Assembly: GCF_000371965.1 (NCBI RefSeq)
Contig: NZ_AQUO01000001.1
Span: 1,930,001-1,994,000, forward strand
Direction of reading: 5' to 3'
DNA: 64,000 bases
Origin: Paracoccus sp. N5
Lineage (GTDB): Bacteria; Pseudomonadota; Alphaproteobacteria; Rhodobacterales; Rhodobacteraceae
The notes below the pieces were generated by a model. The model was not told the origin of the DNA. It was given only the letters and a program-made list of their open reading frames with translations, and did not search any database. Every line of letters starts with the position of its first letter. The stretch's first letter is position 1. Shown here piece after piece: positions 61,357-64,000 of the stretch. Made by a program: the position numbers and the translations under genes.

Positions 61357-61976
61357 GCGGGGCCGAGGCGCTGCGCGCGCTGGCGCTGAGCCTCATGCCC
61401 GAGGGCTATGCTTGCGCGGTGCTGCCGCTGGCGACAGATCCGGCGCCGTTGCTGCCGGCCGAGGCCGAGGCCGTGGCGCGCGCGGTGCCGAAACGCCGGC
61501 GCGAGTTCGCGCTGGGCCGCATGGCCTTGCGTGCGGCGATCCGCGCGGCCGGGCACGACCTGCCCGCCGCGCGGCCCATCGCCATGCGGCCGGATCGCCA
61601 GCCCGACCTGCCGCCGGGCATCCGCGCCAGCCTGTCGCATAGCGGCGATTACTGCATCGCGGTCGCGGCCCCCGCCGGGGCGCCGGGGCCGGGGATCGAC
61701 CTGGAGCCTTGCGACCGCGCGCCGCCCGAGGGGCTGGGCGAGATGGTGATGCCCTGGCGCGCGCCGGACGGCCTGCCGCCGCTGCTGGCCTTTTGCGCCA
61801 AGGAGGCGATGTTCAAGGCGCAATACCCGCTGACCGGCCGCATGCTGGATTTCCGCGACGTGCCGCTGGTGTTGCGCGGCGCGCGGTTTCGCGGCTGCCT
61901 GGGCGACCGGCTGATCGGCGGGCGCTGGGGCCGGGCGGCCGGCTGCTGGCTGGCGATCAGCCTGTGGAACGGCTGA
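61353..61976 (+). CDS. 4'-phosphopantetheinyl transferase (EntD type)
   Basis: Activates the carrier domains of the PKS and NRPS by adding the phosphopantetheine arm from CoA. About 207 aa. Mg/CoA motifs: GIDLEP with D116 and E118, and FCAKEAMFKA with K150 and E151; the RIAMRPDR-like PIAMRPDRQPDLPPG and SLSHSGDYCIAVAA blocks precede them. No good ATG exists at the NRPS end; TTG 61353 overlaps the stop as TTGA and keeps the usual LRALALSLMPEGYACA opening. ATG 61395 is the alternative (193 aa). It overlaps the convergent GT4 gene by 20 bp. Confidence 0.85.
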   Translation: MSGAEALRALALSLMPEGYACAVLPLATDPAPLLPAEAEAVARAVPKRRREFALGRMALRAAIRAAGHDLPAARPIAMRPDRQPDLPPGIRASLSHSGDYCIAVAAPAGAPGPGIDLEPCDRAPPEGLGEMVMPWRAPDGLPPLLAFCAKEAMFKAQYPLTGRMLDFRDVPLVLRGARFRGCLGDRLIGGRWGRAAGCWLAISLWNG

Positions 61977-63153
61977 AGCACTGGGCCAGAAGCCGCGCCG
62001 ATTCCGCGATGTCGTGCCGGGCACAGACCCGGGCCCGGGCCGAGGCGCCCATGGCCGCAAGGCGCTCGGCCGGGGTCGCGGCGGCGTCCAGCATGGTGGC
62101 GGCCAGGGATTCGGCATCGCCGGCGGGAACCAGCCAGCCCTCATGTCCCGGGCGGACCAGTTCGGGGATGCCGGCGATAGAGGTGGCGATGACGGGGCGG
62201 GCGCAGGCCATCGCCTCCATGATGACCACGGGCAGGCCCTCGGCAAAGCTGGGCGTGACCAGCGCATGGGCGGCATTCATCGCGGCGCGCACGCCGGCTT
62301 CGTCCTGCCAGCCCAGCAGGGTAACGGCCTGGCCCATGCCCTCGGCGGCGATCAGCTCTTCGATCTGGCGGCGCAATTCGCCGTCGCCGACCAAAGACAG
62401 CCGCAGCACCGGATCCTGCCGCCAGGCCAGGGCGAAGGCGCGGATCAGCAGGCCGAACCCCTTCTGCTCGGCAAAGCGGCCGACGGCGACCATGTGGAAC
62501 GGGCCCGGGGGCAGGGGGACGGGCTCGGCCCAGCGGGTCAGGTCCAGCCCGCAATGCACCACCCGCACCTTGGGCCAGTCGCCCGGGGCCGCCCAGCGAT
62601 ACATCTGCGAGCGGCCGTAACTGCTGACGGTGACGCAGAAATCCGCCAGCGCCAGCTTGCCGCCCAGGTCCAGCGGCTGGACATTGTCGAATTCCTCGGG
62701 GCCATGCACGGTGAAGCTGAAGGGCGGGCCGCCGAAGATCCGGGCATAGGCGGCGACGCGGGCCGAATTGGTGCCGAAATGCGCATGGATATGGCGCAGC
62801 TCCAGCGCCCGGGCGCGGGCGGCGACATAAGCGCCCTCGGCCATGTAGATCATCTGCCGGGCCAGGCTGGATTCGCCGGCCTTGGCGCGCTGCCGTGCCA
62901 GGCGCAACGCCGCGCGCAACTGGCCCGGCGCCTGCCGTGCCAGGCCCAGCAGCAGCCGCTTGCCGCCGGCATCCAGCACCCGCTCGGTCCGCTGATGTTC
63001 GGCGAGGTCCGCCGGATCGCTCAGCGCCTGCGCATCGCCGCGCATCGCCATGCGGTGAATCTCAAACCCCAGAGCCTCGAGCGCGGCAATCTCGCGCCGG
63101 ATGAAGCTGTGCGAGGGACGGGGGTAGGTGTTGACCAGATAGCCGATTCGCAA
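61957..63153 (-). CDS. Glycosyltransferase family 4
   Basis: 398-aa retaining GT-B glycosyltransferase. N-terminal domain: RIGYLVNTYPRPSHSFIRRE, HIHAHFGTNSARVAAYARIF and FSFTVHGPEEFDN. C-terminal nucleotide-sugar domain: MVAVGRFAEQKGFGLLIRAF, LSLVGDGELRRQIEEL and the EX7E-like PSFAEGLPVVIMEAMACARP. This architecture fits exopolysaccharide assembly enzymes such as the AmsK/colanic type. It is transcribed toward the PPTase gene and divergent from the small membrane protein across 84 bp. Confidence 0.9.
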   Translation of the reverse strand: MRIGYLVNTYPRPSHSFIRREIAALEALGFEIHRMAMRGDAQALSDPADLAEHQRTERVLDAGGKRLLLGLARQAPGQLRAALRLARQRAKAGESSLARQMIYMAEGAYVAARARALELRHIHAHFGTNSARVAAYARIFGGPPFSFTVHGPEEFDNVQPLDLGGKLALADFCVTVSSYGRSQMYRWAAPGDWPKVRVVHCGLDLTRWAEPVPLPPGPFHMVAVGRFAEQKGFGLLIRAFALAWRQDPVLRLSLVGDGELRRQIEELIAAEGMGQAVTLLGWQDEAGVRAAMNAAHALVTPSFAEGLPVVIMEAMACARPVIATSIAGIPELVRPGHEGWLVPAGDAESLAATMLDAAATPAERLAAMGASARARVCARHDIAESARLLAQCFSRSTG

Positions 63154-63237
63154 GTGCCCGTCCCTTCAAGAAAAAAATCATATCGCCGCGAGGATCTTGC
63201 GGCATTTCGGCTGGATTATGCTGATTTTTAGTAAAGA

Positions 63238-63540
63238 ATGAGCGGATATGCAGTAGTCAGCTTGGGCCAGACCAAAGTTTATCTGGCGATTCGGGTTTTA
63301 TTTGGCACTATTGTGGCAGGAGAGCATGGAATTTTGTGGAGAAAACCCCTGATCGGGATTCTGACCATAGGCATCGCGGTGGCGTTGTTCAGCACGGCGG
63401 TCGGGGTATGGGCTCTGGACCTGTCCTTTTGGGGCGGGCTGTTGCTGTATTCGGTCAGCGGAACCGCCGCCACGCTGTTCGTCGCATGGCGGCGCGCCAG
63501 ATGTCTCGATCATCACGGCATGCAGCCCGGGCGGGGCTGA
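63238..63540 (+). CDS. Small membrane protein of the polysaccharide locus
   Basis: 100 aa with two hydrophobic segments: about residues 37-60 (PLIGILTIGIAVALFSTAVG) and 63-82 (LSFWGGLLLYSVSGTAATLF). The C-terminus is basic (VAWRRARCLDHHG). Upstream DNA is AT-rich for this window and holds an AAAAAAAT run. The start ATG 63238 follows AGTAAAG. It sits between GT4 and the ExoY-like gene, ending six bases from the latter's stop, in convergent orientation. Family unrecognised; a role as accessory membrane protein of exopolysaccharide synthesis (as with ExoX or PssA-inhibitor-like proteins) is speculation. Confidence 0.65.
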   Translation: MSGYAVVSLGQTKVYLAIRVLFGTIVAGEHGILWRKPLIGILTIGIAVALFSTAVGVWALDLSFWGGLLLYSVSGTAATLFVAWRRARCLDHHGMQPGRG

Positions 63541-63546
63541 GCCGTC

Positions 63547-64000
63547 TCAGTATCCGGTGCAGCGCAGAACCACGCCCACGGTCTTGGCGATGATGCCGAG
63601 ATCGCCCGTCAGGCTGAGATCGGCCGCATAGCGCGCGTCGAAGGTGGCGCGGGCGGCGAAGGTGCTGTCGTTGCGATCCGAGATCTGCCACAGCCCGGTC
63701 ACGCCCGGCCGCAGGTGATAGTAATCCGCGCCGGGGTAAAGCTGCGCCTGTTCCAGCATCATCGGCCGCGGGCCGACCACGCTCATGTCGCCGCGGAACA
63801 CGTTCCACAGCTGCGGCAGCTCGTCCAGCGAGGTCTTGCGCAGGAAATGCCCGGTCCTGGTGATGCGCGGATCCTGCTTCAGCTTCTGGGTCGAATCCCA
63901 CTCGGCCTTGGCCTCGGGGTTCGCGGCCAGATATTCCGCCAGGCGCAGGTCGGCGTCCTCGACCATGGTGCGCAGCTTCCACAGCCGGAAGCTGCGGCCC
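63547..64000 (-). CDS. ExoY-type undecaprenyl-phosphate sugar phosphotransferase (5' truncated)
   Basis: C-terminal 150 residues of a bacterial sugar transferase that starts exopolysaccharide synthesis by loading the first sugar-1-phosphate onto undecaprenyl phosphate at the inner membrane. The gene runs off the right edge of the window. Visible conserved blocks: FRLWKLRTM, then KQDPRITRTGHFLRKTSLDE, LPQLWNVFRGDMSVVGPRPM, LRPGVTGLWQISDRND and the C-terminal DLSLTGDLGIIAKTVGVVLR. The lost part should contain the membrane anchor. Galactose- or glucose-transferring types cannot be distinguished. Confidence 0.92.
   Translation of the reverse strand, partial: GRSFRLWKLRTMVEDADLRLAEYLAANPEAKAEWDSTQKLKQDPRITRTGHFLRKTSLDELPQLWNVFRGDMSVVGPRPMMLEQAQLYPGADYYHLRPGVTGLWQISDRNDSTFAARATFDARYAADLSLTGDLGIIAKTVGVVLRCTGY

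Noticed and set aside
60126..61976. Possible long fusion of the phosphopantetheinyl transferase to an upstream sequence
   Set aside because: The upstream part is the second frame of the NRPS gene and is Arg/Gly/Ala-rich without motifs. The transferase is taken to start at TTG 61353 or ATG 61395.

Overview
The window is a GC-rich alphaproteobacterial segment that most resembles Paracoccus (Rhodobacterales). Supporting gene content: a general amino-acid ABC transporter of the Aap/Bzt type, an Mcl1-type malyl-CoA lyase, phosphatidylcholine synthase (Pcs), divergent serB and serC-serA with a candidate serC RNA leader, an Anbu proteasome-like cluster, and Rhodobacterales-style intergenic hairpins followed by GGGTATTT. 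The genus is inferred from gene content; no alignment was run.

Layout. 0-3.7 kb: the end of the Aap/Bzt transporter, a small membrane-anchored RTX-like protein and a D-amino-acid aminotransferase. 3.8-10.3 kb: malyl-CoA lyase, an oligopeptide-type ABC transporter without a binding protein, and an MFS_3 exporter. 10.5-17.1 kb: D-amino-acid dehydrogenase, a GlsB-like membrane protein, an L,D-transpeptidase lipoprotein, a basic Ala/Lys-rich protein, a lytic transglycosylase, an orphan peptide-binding protein and phosphatidylcholine synthase. 17.2-23.7 kb: serine biosynthesis (serB, serC, serA), a calcineurin-type phosphatase and a Na/Pi cotransporter. 23.7-24.9 kb has no intact gene but carries a scrap of an IS3-type transposase. 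24.9-29.7 kb: creA, hspQ, an anti-sigma/STAS pair, a small secreted protein and a serralysin-like RTX protease. 29.9-35.3 kb: the ATP-grasp / alpha-E / transglutaminase / Anbu cluster with a GT61 glycosyltransferase behind it. 35.3-43.0 kb: mutS, an exported hydratase-like protein and a four-gene ABC importer.

The accessory part is 43.1-64.0 kb. It starts with two paralogous secreted RTX proteins, one ending in a Hint domain, whose upstream regions share a 22-bp box and a palindrome. Polymer genes follow (WecG-type glycosyltransferase, O-antigen-ligase-like protein). Next is a tight operon: one-module type I PKS, GT2 glycosyltransferase, a fused formyltransferase / half-condensation / adenylation(luciferase-like insert) / carrier protein, and a phosphopantetheinyl transferase. 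The window closes with a GT4 glycosyltransferase, a small membrane protein and an ExoY-type priming glycosyltransferase. Gene order suggests an assembly-line product that is glycosylated or attached to a surface polysaccharide; the product is unknown. This is the best candidate for an undescribed system here.

Limits: all calls come from reading motifs, residue patterns and spacing. No database search or structure prediction was run. The first and last genes are cut by the window edges.
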